DNA from: Nanobdellati archaeon | GTDB taxonomy: Archaea; B1Sed10-29; JAGVWA01 | Length of the DNA: 39,572 nucleotides | Direction: 5' to 3' | Assembly: GCA_018304505.1 (NCBI GenBank) | Contig: JAGVWA010000019.1 | Span: 1-39,572, forward strand | In this document: positions 10,501-17,200 of the stretch, in pieces | Layout of the letters: every line of letters begins with the position of its first letter | Numbering within the stretch: position 1 is the stretch's first letter | Position numbers and translations under genes: made by a program | The notes under the pieces: model-generated | Told to the model about the DNA's origin: nothing | Databases searched by the model: none | Seen by the model: the letters and a program-made list of their open reading frames with translations, nothing else

Positions 10501-10589
10501 GCATAGAAGACCAGTGCGAGGCCTGTTGACATTATTAATGCCAGCGCAACCATGGTTGCTACTAGCGTTTTCGCTAACCTTGTATTCAT
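4578..10589 (-). CDS. Large secreted surface protein (2003 aa) with tandem Ig/macroglobulin-like repeats
   Basis: Signal peptide/TM N-terminus (MNTRLAKTLVATMVALALIMSTGLALVFYAGS). Repeating units such as 'VKNFWVQVQPQNWKFTYTPSDSI', 'VKAFYVQMQTQNWRWTFKPSEDI', 'VRAFQFWAWANGWSFQPGSNM' alternate with 'WDTGDYLATVKVTDASGN'. Very high density of N-x-S/T sequons. Confidence 0.88.
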   Translation of the reverse strand: MNTRLAKTLVATMVALALIMSTGLALVFYAGSEQSVYDTSTDVTVVGFVGYLNTSDNTTNAADNATVSVVFNGTTTNTTANSTGGFSVTFTNPGTEGEYQVNATATYGSDSISNAVNLTVVSYANLYVYTDKYDYAAGENVIISVAASDSKGNSVNHSFTAVTKYPNGTAYNSQSNSTGSAGLVSLTPFTLPSSYAGVMNVFINEYEAGTTFKIGTFGVTASARDSNGNEGFVFPSSSVVTLRAKTSSLSTGSGVSATVTGTIVIPGGNTTTVTFTADSSTTGVYTVNYTPTVAGDFGATISATRENETKEVTVSFRVQALVLRLNRKTQTKGLTGGMFGGGLFTYTLEAINATNRSKIIVGGQAASTLNQITAVVYKGKTAVLNVTNKSHVAGTYDLTFTAPTTAGQYKLEVTANDSGNIAKATDYFRVQSAFATLTPIDDQNKTKRIQKAGETCRFQIRAEASGNSSLTINSISLSKLLRESTDLTSNITNLTTSASDRTISYTCLTKGGPYRLEVLVNVTNGNTTEVVPTEAFYFSKLYDVFAFPSLDGTTGGNMYGGGGGYGGNFWFNSFKPTQQVKLKVEVKTATTKGFEMAAFGPAGGFGGGTPATSAGGAGGGGMFMSGGGFGQEGSNVQGVTLSVVKIFNPDTLEDVTSKVTATVSGVTGQDGTASITLQHSSQWDGGPYMVELKAVDQTGGEDLGAGFFEVRNYMVWGWAQRNGSQSNNYGYGGYFIGSTDGVNLTVSVYDPENWMGVNGVNVNVTKALYEGKPGEFVWPPKEITITPQNCTTSAGMGMSSECSVVVPAPAGGWSSGFHRFAIRATSGTTTDTGSAFFEVKNFWVQVQPQNWKFTYTPSDSIPIDVMAQYTNGTALSGATVTIDSIKKMAFPPEDVAASSYSAETATTSGTGNASITIVPTSTWDTGDYLATVKVTDASGNTDTGFIFFQVKAFYVQMQTQNWRWTFKPSEDISYNVQATKIAPWAVWGGVSLSPSDYVNVTATETQVMKWDYSTFQTSQVTNVTWSNTALPTGNGTMNLTKSGGWETGSHNVMAKFEDAAGNVEQAWGYFDVRAFQFWAWANGWSFQPGSNMSVQLNAYSADGGWMSTPYNENVTVSVSSLRRVSYSSGFSKGANNASLYTATPAVIVGNTTGQGNLTIELSGSLEEGEYVATLNATDESGNSVTTDMWFSIKAFEVYAWAVDPSTGWSAYQFSPNSNITIVANAYKANGTFGTQPINLTVSSVNVTYYSLEGGSSGTVSSSSYSTTKIFDGSNTNITLSPGSGFTWPQGDYRVYVTLADPANGQSRRVEIFFGIRPFDFYSWTQKYKHLPTDTVTPNLQVYNRGGGEVVGGNITITIESIRNQQTGTTLTQGTHYTYTPVNITSWAQMNVSLVNVPTGQYVMKLRANQTLTGLITTAEAWFEVSSFELFAMPQRPSALYSPGENITIQLMAQIEGGPGMGMQQINLTEVTRVRLEKRDGTRIDYNNANGSSYVFDAAAQTVTINTTLAAASYDVRVTGQALVGTQNMTSQSWPIQIRITNDDQISVTLYSNSSYYSSIAPHQNVSLNVSAKTSAGAGINVTVRNITLEYRQCQIGQWDWNQCTQVTMTPIDANSNVATGEAVVQVAAPNGYWPVTGWTEYNGTVQLQLSNGSFTSVQLPRFSIWGSAWVTSPMQSSYQSTETISLNVTLFGSDYSTPLTDAQAVGNVSVYRLETYSPSQGMQLLSNWSSTVGTTSNGVATVNITTTTGWPTGGINIMGTVNYTNESILYWWAWANTAEATLRLTSIQVNQTPVGIGQAFFVNLTVENPAGSPTAENVTALFDSSWMLNYGYMVNDTPLTITIGDVTAGSSASAIFNFTVAQGQNASTAIGTQSLSFKVNSNNFPNLYTWMSISINDTAQPTINLLENGSDSNSSFWVYFNFTDDTSLGTTTIKWGNSTSLGNTLNASLINSGWVGNNYQASFNTTVTDVSILPSTLYWYNITACDARSNCAETGPFNVTTAA

Positions 10590-10736
10590 TTAACTACCCC
10601 CGGATTTTTTATATTTTTTAGTATTATGTTTTTTAGCGGATTGTATTCTGCTTGTTGAGAAATAGTTTCCACTGAGTCCGTTACACTTACAGTTAGAGCT
10701 AACAGATTCATGCATCCTATCTTGGCTGGAATTGTG

Positions 10737-10744
10737 TATATAAA
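10737..10744 (-). promoter_or_regulatory. TATA-box candidate upstream of the 2003-aa protein
   Basis: TTTATATA on the minus strand, about 150 nt upstream of the start at 10589 and 17 nt downstream of the 14-bp palindrome core. Confidence 0.4.
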
Positions 10745-10759
10745 CCATTTGAAACCACT

Positions 10760-10777
10760 AACTAGTTGCAACTAGTT
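10760..10777. promoter_or_regulatory. Palindromic operator candidate
   Basis: Perfect 18-bp palindrome AACTAGTTGCAACTAGTT next to a TATA-like element. Its core matches the 39481-39494 palindrome. Confidence 0.5.
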
Positions 10778-10891
10778 GTTTGGAAGCCACCAGTATATAT
10801 CCCTTGCGGTGCAGCCCCAGCCGCACTATAATATTATATAGAATGCGGCTTTCAGCAACCATGTGCTGAGTATCCAGAGAGGGTATTTAAA

Positions 10892-10925
10892 ACAACCCGG
10901 GTGGGTTTAAACCCCCCGGGGTTTT
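10892..10925 (-). terminator. Hairpin overlapping the apgM stop codon
   Basis: Imperfect inverted repeat centred at 10908/10909 (GGGTTT/AAACCC plus outer arm, three mismatches), followed on the minus strand by TTGTTTTAAATA. Confidence 0.4.
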
Positions 10926-12184
10926 GTTGTCACGGTTTTTCCCACCAGGTGCTGCATCAGTTCCGGGCCTTTCAGGTACAGCGCTGAACGTTGGCATTCC
11001 TTTTCTGAAAAACAGTGCGCTGCGCCCTTGTATTTTGTGCCGTGATATATCATCAAGGGCACCGGGTCTGCGGCATGCGCTTTTAATTCGCAGGGTGTGG
11101 CGTGGTCCGCAGTCACTGCCACAATTGTTTCATGATGGCGTTTTTGCAGCTCTGCCATTAACGGGAACATGAAGTACTTGTCGATGCGTTCAATGCTCTC
11201 GATTTTGCCATTGGTGTCGCCGTCATGGCCGTACAAGTCGGGGGCCTTTAAGTGAATGTACACAACGTCAGAGTCCCCGAGGGCTTGCAGCGTCGCAGCG
11301 AGGCGTTTTTTATATTCCTGCGCGTGTTCGCCGTGCACGTTGATGCCAATGACTCGCATTCCGCTGAGTTTGCCGATGCCTTTTTCGAGCGGCATGTCCG
11401 CAATGATGGTAAATGTCTTGTTGAACTTCTCACTTATGTTGAACAGCCGCGGCTTTTCAGTGCCCGGGTCTCGTAATAGAATGGCGTTTGCCTTTAACAA
11501 GCCTCGCTGCTCGCGCTTTTTGTTCACGGGGTGCTTGTCCAGGGCCCTGTGGACCTTGGCGGTAAACTCATTTACAAGCTGAGCAGAGCGCTGCGCCTTA
11601 GCAATTTCCTGTATGGCGACCGATTGCTGAATCTTCATTTCGTATTTCGGAAGCGCGTGCGGCAGGCCATACTGGATCGCATATGCCGGATCTGTGTTGG
11701 TTATCATTGGCGACAGTTGCTCCTTTAAAACCAGGATGCCGCGATGGGCGGTGGTGGCCCTGAACTCGAACCCCACGTCTAATCGGATTTTGTTGATCGC
11801 GTTTTCAAGTTCCTTCGCCTCGCTGTCTGTCAGTGTCCTTGCCACGCGCCTGTCCACTATATCCTTGCCGTTGCTGGTTGTGGCGAAATTCGCCCTCATG
11901 ACAAGATTCCCGGGCTCGAAATCAATTCCGCTGCCTACTGCTTCCAGCGGCCCGCGGCCTGTGTAAAACTTGCTGGGCGTGTAACCCAGTAAACTCAGTA
12001 CGGCGGCGTCGCTTTCCGGCGCAGTGTTTTCTATAACCTGTACAAGGCCGAGCTCTGCGTGCCTGCTCATCTGATCTAGTGCATGGGTCTTGGCCGTGTC
12101 TAGCGGCGTTCGATTTTTCAATTCCTTTAGCGGCCTGTCGCCCAGGCCATCGATCACTATGAGTATGAGTTTCTTCTGTGTCAT
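10907..12184 (-). CDS. apgM: 2,3-bisphosphoglycerate-independent phosphoglycerate mutase, archaeal type
   Basis: 'KLILIVIDGLGDRPLKELKNRTPLDTAKT', 'APESDAAVLSLLGY', 'YTGRGPLEAVGSGI', 'VYIHLKAPDLYGHDGD', 'AVTADHATPCELKAHAADPVPLMIY': alkaline-phosphatase superfamily metal-site motifs of ApgM. Confidence 0.93.
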   Translation of the reverse strand: MTQKKLILIVIDGLGDRPLKELKNRTPLDTAKTHALDQMSRHAELGLVQVIENTAPESDAAVLSLLGYTPSKFYTGRGPLEAVGSGIDFEPGNLVMRANFATTSNGKDIVDRRVARTLTDSEAKELENAINKIRLDVGFEFRATTAHRGILVLKEQLSPMITNTDPAYAIQYGLPHALPKYEMKIQQSVAIQEIAKAQRSAQLVNEFTAKVHRALDKHPVNKKREQRGLLKANAILLRDPGTEKPRLFNISEKFNKTFTIIADMPLEKGIGKLSGMRVIGINVHGEHAQEYKKRLAATLQALGDSDVVYIHLKAPDLYGHDGDTNGKIESIERIDKYFMFPLMAELQKRHHETIVAVTADHATPCELKAHAADPVPLMIYHGTKYKGAAHCFSEKECQRSALYLKGPELMQHLVGKTVTTKPRGV

Positions 12185-12191
12185 TGTTTAG

Positions 12192-12234
12192 AAGAAAACG
12201 CCGGGGCTTTTTATTGCTATTGATTTTGGCGCGC
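12192..12234. repeat. 43-bp direct repeat, copy 1 (5' leader of apgM)
   Basis: aagaaaacgccggggctttttattgctattgattttggcgcgc, identical to 12811-12853. Confidence 0.97.
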
Positions 12235-12235
12235 T

Positions 12236-12463
12236 TTAGACAACTGCAGATTTTAACACATTTACCCTTGCTATGACAAAGTCCTCTTCAGTTGGTACCC
12301 TCTCTTCAACTTTCAAGGCAGATATGTGCGCTTCGACTGCTTCCTTTACATTTTTTATTGTTTCCTCGATCGTCTCGCCCTGCGAATAACAACCCGGTAA
12401 GGCTGGCACTTCGGCCCAATAACCCCCTTCTTCGGCTCTAAAAACTAATACCGTATACTCCAT
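12236..12463 (-). CDS. hicB: HicB-family antitoxin
   Basis: 'MEYTVLVFRAEEGGYWAEVPALPGCYSQGETIEETIKNVKEAVEAHI': HicB partial-RNase-H-fold motif, immediately downstream of hicA. Confidence 0.92.
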   Translation of the reverse strand: MEYTVLVFRAEEGGYWAEVPALPGCYSQGETIEETIKNVKEAVEAHISALKVEERVPTEEDFVIARVNVLKSAVV

Positions 12464-12467
12464 TTCA

Positions 12468-12695
12468 TCATCTCCGTTTTAACAATCGCTCGAAATCCTC
12501 TTCAGTCAATCCTGCTTTTTTTATTGCAGCTTTAAGCAAGCCAATTTTAAGTTCTTTTGGGCCGGGTATGGTGATAATTTGCCCATTCGGCATCTTAATG
12601 TTAACATGATCACCTTTGCCTCCTCTTTCAACGCCTCCAGCCTTTATAAAAGCTTTTATCGCTTCTTTTCCTTTAATGTTCCTAAGCCAAGGCAA
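12468..12695 (-). CDS. hicA: HicA-family toxin (mRNA interferase), probable TTG start
   Basis: 'NIKGKEAIKAFIKAGGVERGGKGDHVNIKMPNGQIITIPGPKELKIGLLKAAIKKAGLTEEDF': dsRBD-like HicA fold including the 'GDHVNIK' catalytic-His region. Confidence 0.9.
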   Translation of the reverse strand: MPWLRNIKGKEAIKAFIKAGGVERGGKGDHVNIKMPNGQIITIPGPKELKIGLLKAAIKKAGLTEEDFERLLKRR

Positions 12696-12810
12696 TGGAA
12701 ATTCACCTGCTTTATAGTATTTGAGATCTTTATCTAATTCTCTCTATGAATGTATAAATACATTCCCTTTAGTTTACCCCAACTATTTTGGAAAGAGAGC
12801 CTAAGTTGAA

Positions 12811-12853
12811 AAGAAAACGCCGGGGCTTTTTATTGCTATTGATTTTGGCGCGC
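12811..12853. repeat. 43-bp direct repeat, copy 2 (distal side of hicAB)
   Basis: Exact copy of 12192-12234, offset 619 bp. Confidence 0.97.
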
Positions 12854-12865
12854 GTTGTACCGAAC

Positions 12866-13294
12866 TTACTCTATTGATCCCGCGATGCCGCAGATGCTGG
12901 TGCGCTCAATGTTGTTCACTAGCGACCTGTACTTCACAGCGACTTGGCCTGACACGTATTGGTCTGTTTCGCCAAGCCCGGGTATGCTGAAGAATTGCGT
13001 CTGTGACCCTGACGCGAGAACGTCATTTACTGAAATTGTCTGCGGCTCATTGCCTGTGTTGGCTGTAACGTCAACAACTACTATGCCCGCCTGCGCCAGG
13101 TTTGACAGCTTCAAATTCAGTGTCCCAGCCTTGTCGTAGTTCCAATCAACGATTTTGACTGTCTCGTCGCACAGTGAGTTGCCTGCCGGGGGCAGGTAGT
13201 AAGTGAAAAACCAATTGACAGAGAGGATGGCGATGGCTACTGTTATTATTGTGATGCTGGTCCTCTCAGGTAATCCAAATTCTTTTTTACTCAT
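12866..13294 (-). CDS. Small membrane-anchored extracellular protein, unknown function
   Basis: 142 aa with one N-terminal TM (SITIITVAIAILSVNWFFTYYL). Overlaps the upstream ORF by 4 bp (ATGA junction), suggesting translational coupling. Confidence 0.75.
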   Translation of the reverse strand: MSKKEFGLPERTSITIITVAIAILSVNWFFTYYLPPAGNSLCDETVKIVDWNYDKAGTLNLKLSNLAQAGIVVVDVTANTGNEPQTISVNDVLASGSQTQFFSIPGLGETDQYVSGQVAVKYRSLVNNIERTSICGIAGSIE

Positions 13295-14196
13295 AGTACT
13301 TCACATCCACATTCTGTTGTGCCTTCCAGCATTGACACGCTGAGGAAGCTGTTTGAGGTCTGCGGCAGGCTTACCTGCACTTCTCCAATGAGGTTTTCGC
13401 ATGACCCTGCTATGTTTAAGGTCGTGATTTCCGATGGCCCAATTACCTGTACCGGGGCCGAGAACGGCGCCTGGGCAAGGTTGATGGTTGTTAATATCTT
13501 GTTCACGTTGATTGGGCTCGTGGTTCTTGAAGCAATGTTGATGTCAAGGCTCGTGGTTTGCTCTGTAACCTCGTCGGTGTTTATGTTGCAGCTTGTAACA
13601 ATCAATTTGGGTAGCGCGAATTCGAAGCTCCTAACTAAGTCGTTGCTGTCCTCGAGCAGCTCTTCTTGCCCGATTTCATCGAAAACCGCAACATAGGTGC
13701 CCACGTCGTCAGTTACCAGCGTCGATATGACGAAGGTGGAGTTTGTGAGCTGCTCTATGTATGAGTACTGGTTTGACAACTCGTTGAACAGCGTCTCATT
13801 AAGCGTGGTGAACTGCTGCAGCTTTTGAGTTGCCTCGTCTTGCGATGTCACGACGGCTCCTGATTCCTTGACTATCATAAACGTTCTGTTGCTGTTCGTG
13901 GAATCCATACCTGCGATGAATTGAACCCCATTAAGAACCCATGCCTTTGCCTGGAAGCCGGGCACGGTGTCAACCAGCGTTCCGGGGTTCAGTGTTGTGG
14001 GCCTGTAGTCCGCATTGACAATGAGGTTGATGTAGTCGTCAAGCGTTTCTGCCTGGTATATCACCTGGCCTGTTATCGGCGACCTAGTCGTCAATACTGT
14101 TATAATGACTACTACGGTTAGGCCTAGCGCTATGCCTGTTAGGAGGGTTCTCTTGATTACGTCATTGCTTGTGCCTTTCACAGTCATCCTTTTCAC
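13291..14196 (-). CDS. Membrane-anchored extracellular protein, unknown function
   Basis: 301 aa. N-terminal TM followed by 'RSPITGQVIYQ'. Starts 16 nt after the megaprotein stop codon, in the same orientation. Confidence 0.75.
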   Translation of the reverse strand: MKRMTVKGTSNDVIKRTLLTGIALGLTVVVIITVLTTRSPITGQVIYQAETLDDYINLIVNADYRPTTLNPGTLVDTVPGFQAKAWVLNGVQFIAGMDSTNSNRTFMIVKESGAVVTSQDEATQKLQQFTTLNETLFNELSNQYSYIEQLTNSTFVISTLVTDDVGTYVAVFDEIGQEELLEDSNDLVRSFEFALPKLIVTSCNINTDEVTEQTTSLDINIASRTTSPINVNKILTTINLAQAPFSAPVQVIGPSEITTLNIAGSCENLIGEVQVSLPQTSNSFLSVSMLEGTTECGCEVL

Positions 14197-14212
14197 TTGT
14201 CATTCACCTGTC

Positions 14213-17200
14213 TTAGTCGTCGTCATCGTCGTCGTCATCGTCATCGCCGCCTGCTGGTGGCGCTTTCTTGTACTTGCAGAAGCCATTGCTCTTGCACACG
14301 TCGACGTTGTAGCTGAGTCCATCGTCACAGTCTGCGTCTACTGAGCAGAACGGCGCGTCGATCTTGGCCTGTTTCTTGAGCTGCCTGATGATTTCGTGGA
14401 AGTCCTTTAGGAACCTCACGTTGTTGCTTGGGTCTTCGAAGGCCGTGTCGTCATCGTCCTCAACGTGGCACGCCTTCTTGGAGTTGCTCACGTCTTGGTC
14501 TATCAATGTGCTCATTATTATCATGTCGATGCGTTTTACCTGTCGCATGATGTCCTGCAATTGCTGCAAGTAACCGGCGAGCTGTGTCTTGCCCTTCTTG
14601 ATGGCCCTTGCTTCCCTTTCCTCTGCCTTGTGTATAGCCAGTATTGCGCTCTGGCAGTCCTTTTCTGTCTGGTGGCCAGCTGCCCTTAGCGAATCGATGC
14701 TGCCCATTGGCAATTGTACTTGCGATTCCAGGAACTCCTTCTCCATCTTTAGGCCTGCCTTTTCTACCTGCTCTATCTTGTTCCCCATGACCTTGAAGTC
14801 AGAGTGCTCCAGCGGCTTGACGTTGTTTAGGTTTATGGAGTTTGCCAATGCCACGAGGGCCAGTTTCTCTGCCACTAGGCCATTGGTACCGACTATTGTG
14901 ACTGTTGTTGTGTTTTCTGCTGGCTCTACTGGCGGCTCTATCTCGGCTGCGTTGGCTATCAGGTTTATGATGACGTTTTCAAAGTCATCAACGCTTGCCG
15001 TTACGGGCACTGTGGCTGACAGCGTTCCTGTAACCGTAGCGCCTGGGGCTATTGTCGGCAATGGCACTGAGGTGTTGGCGAAGCTTAACAATACCGATAC
15101 CGTGTCAGTGCTTAGTGTAGCAGTGCTGGTGTTGAACGCGCCGGTGTTCCTTACTTGTACTATAATGTTGAACGACTCGCCCGCAGCGTATGTCGAATTG
15201 TCAGTGAGCGGTGGGTGCAATGGAGCGACTGTTGGCGCTACTGTGATTGAGACTATCTCGAGCTGCACCTCGAATGCCACGGTGTATTCTATTGCGAAGC
15301 CCTCAGACACTGAGTCAGCTGAGTTGCCTGATGAGTCGAACACCTCGACTGTTACCGTGTGCGGCCCTAGTGTTGCTGTGTCAAGTAGCGTCAAGAGGCC
15401 GCTGAACGAGAACTCTGGCGAAGCGGGGTAATTGACGATCTGCTGCGTTGTTCCGAGGCTTGTGGTTGTTGTTACTACTGCCGTGTCGATGTCGAAGTTG
15501 TCGGTGAAGGCCCCAGTCAAGTTGAGTTGTGATCCAAAGACCACTGTGAATGTGCCGTTGAGTAGTGTGCTGGTTTCTGCCTGCAGGGCCAAGTCAACGA
15601 TCTCTGGGGCAATTGTGTCTTGCGCTGTTACTGTCGCTCCCTCGATAATGGTGTTGCCTTCGCTGTCGTTTGCAGTCACTGTTATGGCGTAGATGCCGAG
15701 CTCTGTTGTGTTTAATGCACAGGCTGCGCTGAAGGTGTCTTGCGTCCTGAGGTTTACGTCGGGCATTGTGTTGTCTGTGAATGAGCACAGCTGCACTGGG
15801 GCGCCGCCTGATGGTGCAACGTATGAAGCTGTTATTGCGTCTATGTCGTAGTTGTCTGTCACGTCAAGCTGTATGCTGCTTGCAGTGAACACTTCAACTG
15901 TTCCAGGGACTGGCGTTACTGTCACTACTGGCGCGATGCTGTCCCTTACTAGCACTGTGACGTTGACCCTGGCTTCATTTCCTGCTGCGTCTAGTATTAT
16001 GAGTTCTGCGTTGTAAAGGTCAGGGAAGAGTGTCTCGGTAAAGTCACCCTCGAAGTCTGCTTCCTCGCCGCCAGGTACTGTTCTGGAAGCGAACTCTGCC
16101 AATGTTACGATTTCGACTATGGTGCCGTTGCTGTTTGTTATGAAGGCCAAGCCCGTGTTGTTTAGGGCTATGTTGTCAAAGGCCGTGGCGTTGATCCTCG
16201 ATGTGTTGTAAACCTCGACTGGCGACTCTGCCTGCGCTGCCAGGATTTCTGGCGCTGTGGTGTCCTCTCCAAACACTGTCACCTCTGTTTCCACTATTGC
16301 GTCAGTCGTGAAGGTTCCGTCTGTGGCTGTGATTGTTATCTGGTAAGTTCCAGTGTCTGCGGTGCTGCCGATTTCGTCAGTGATGTTGCACTCATACGCC
16401 AAATTGACTGATGAGAAGGCTACTGGGGCTACTGATTGCTGGCACAGGCCGGTGAAGAGCGTGCCGTTGGGGTGCAGTACAGTGGTTTCGACTTGCGTCA
16501 ATTGGTAATTGTCTGAAACGCCTGCAAGTAGCGTAATTGTGTCATTCACAGTGTAGTTTTCAGCTAGCAGTATGCCAACGATTGTCGGCGCTGTTTGGTC
16601 TGCCACTGTGAAGGTTTCTGAAACGCTCACGTATGTTGGAACCGAGCCTTGGAAGCTGGCTTCCTGCGTCAACTTTATGTACCGTGGCGATGCGGGGTTC
16701 TTTATGTTAATGAATTCATTTCCAAAGAGTGTGAAGATGTGTGCCTTGCTGAAGAAGAACTGCACGCCTGCCGGTGTCGAAGTGGTGTTGGCTGCCTTTA
16801 CTCCCGTGAAGCCGATGCCGTTGCAGTTGCTGTTCGTCACATTCGGGAACGTGGAGTTCTTGAAATTCGCAACCAACGAATACGCGCCGCCAGAGAACGG
16901 CCTGCACTCAAACGCAAAGTTATTCGTTGCTGGGTCCACTGTTACGCGGAAGTCGTCCTCGCCGTCGCCGTTCAAGTCAACAATCCTCTGCGTGTCGCTT
17001 GTTGAACTTGGCTCGAAGAACAACAGGTAATTGGGGTTGGTGACTGTTGCCCTGGCTGCGAAGTCCCTGGACGTGGCGTAGAACGCTGGATTCAAGACTG
17101 AGTAGTCGTAGCTTGAATTGAAGGGGCTGTCGCCGCCGTTATAGGCTGAGACTGTCTTGCCTGCCTCGAGCTTAAACGTCAATGGGATTTGCTTGAGGGT

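Noticed and set aside
10586-10771. 61-aa minus-strand ORF before the 2003-aa protein
   Set aside because: Overlaps the start of a well-supported gene and sits in its leader/promoter; no coding features recognised.
12192-12853. Interpretation of the 43-bp repeats as IS/transposon terminal repeats
   Set aside because: They are direct rather than inverted, no transposase lies between them, and copy 1 coincides with the apgM leader; duplication of host sequence is the simpler reading.
12192-12853. CRISPR-like array
   Set aside because: Only two repeat copies separated by a coding cassette; no regular spacers anywhere in the window.
14216-14245. Poly-Asp tail as a sequencing artefact
   Set aside because: Mixed GAC/GAT codons and a clean stop directly after it argue for real coding sequence, though length should be verified.
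14589-15431. Long plus-strand ORFs antisense to the megaprotein (e.g. 14589..15431, 280 aa; 20607..21563, 318 aa)
   Set aside because: They mirror strongly supported minus-strand coding sequence, have Ser/Val/Thr-biased antisense composition and no recognisable family motifs.
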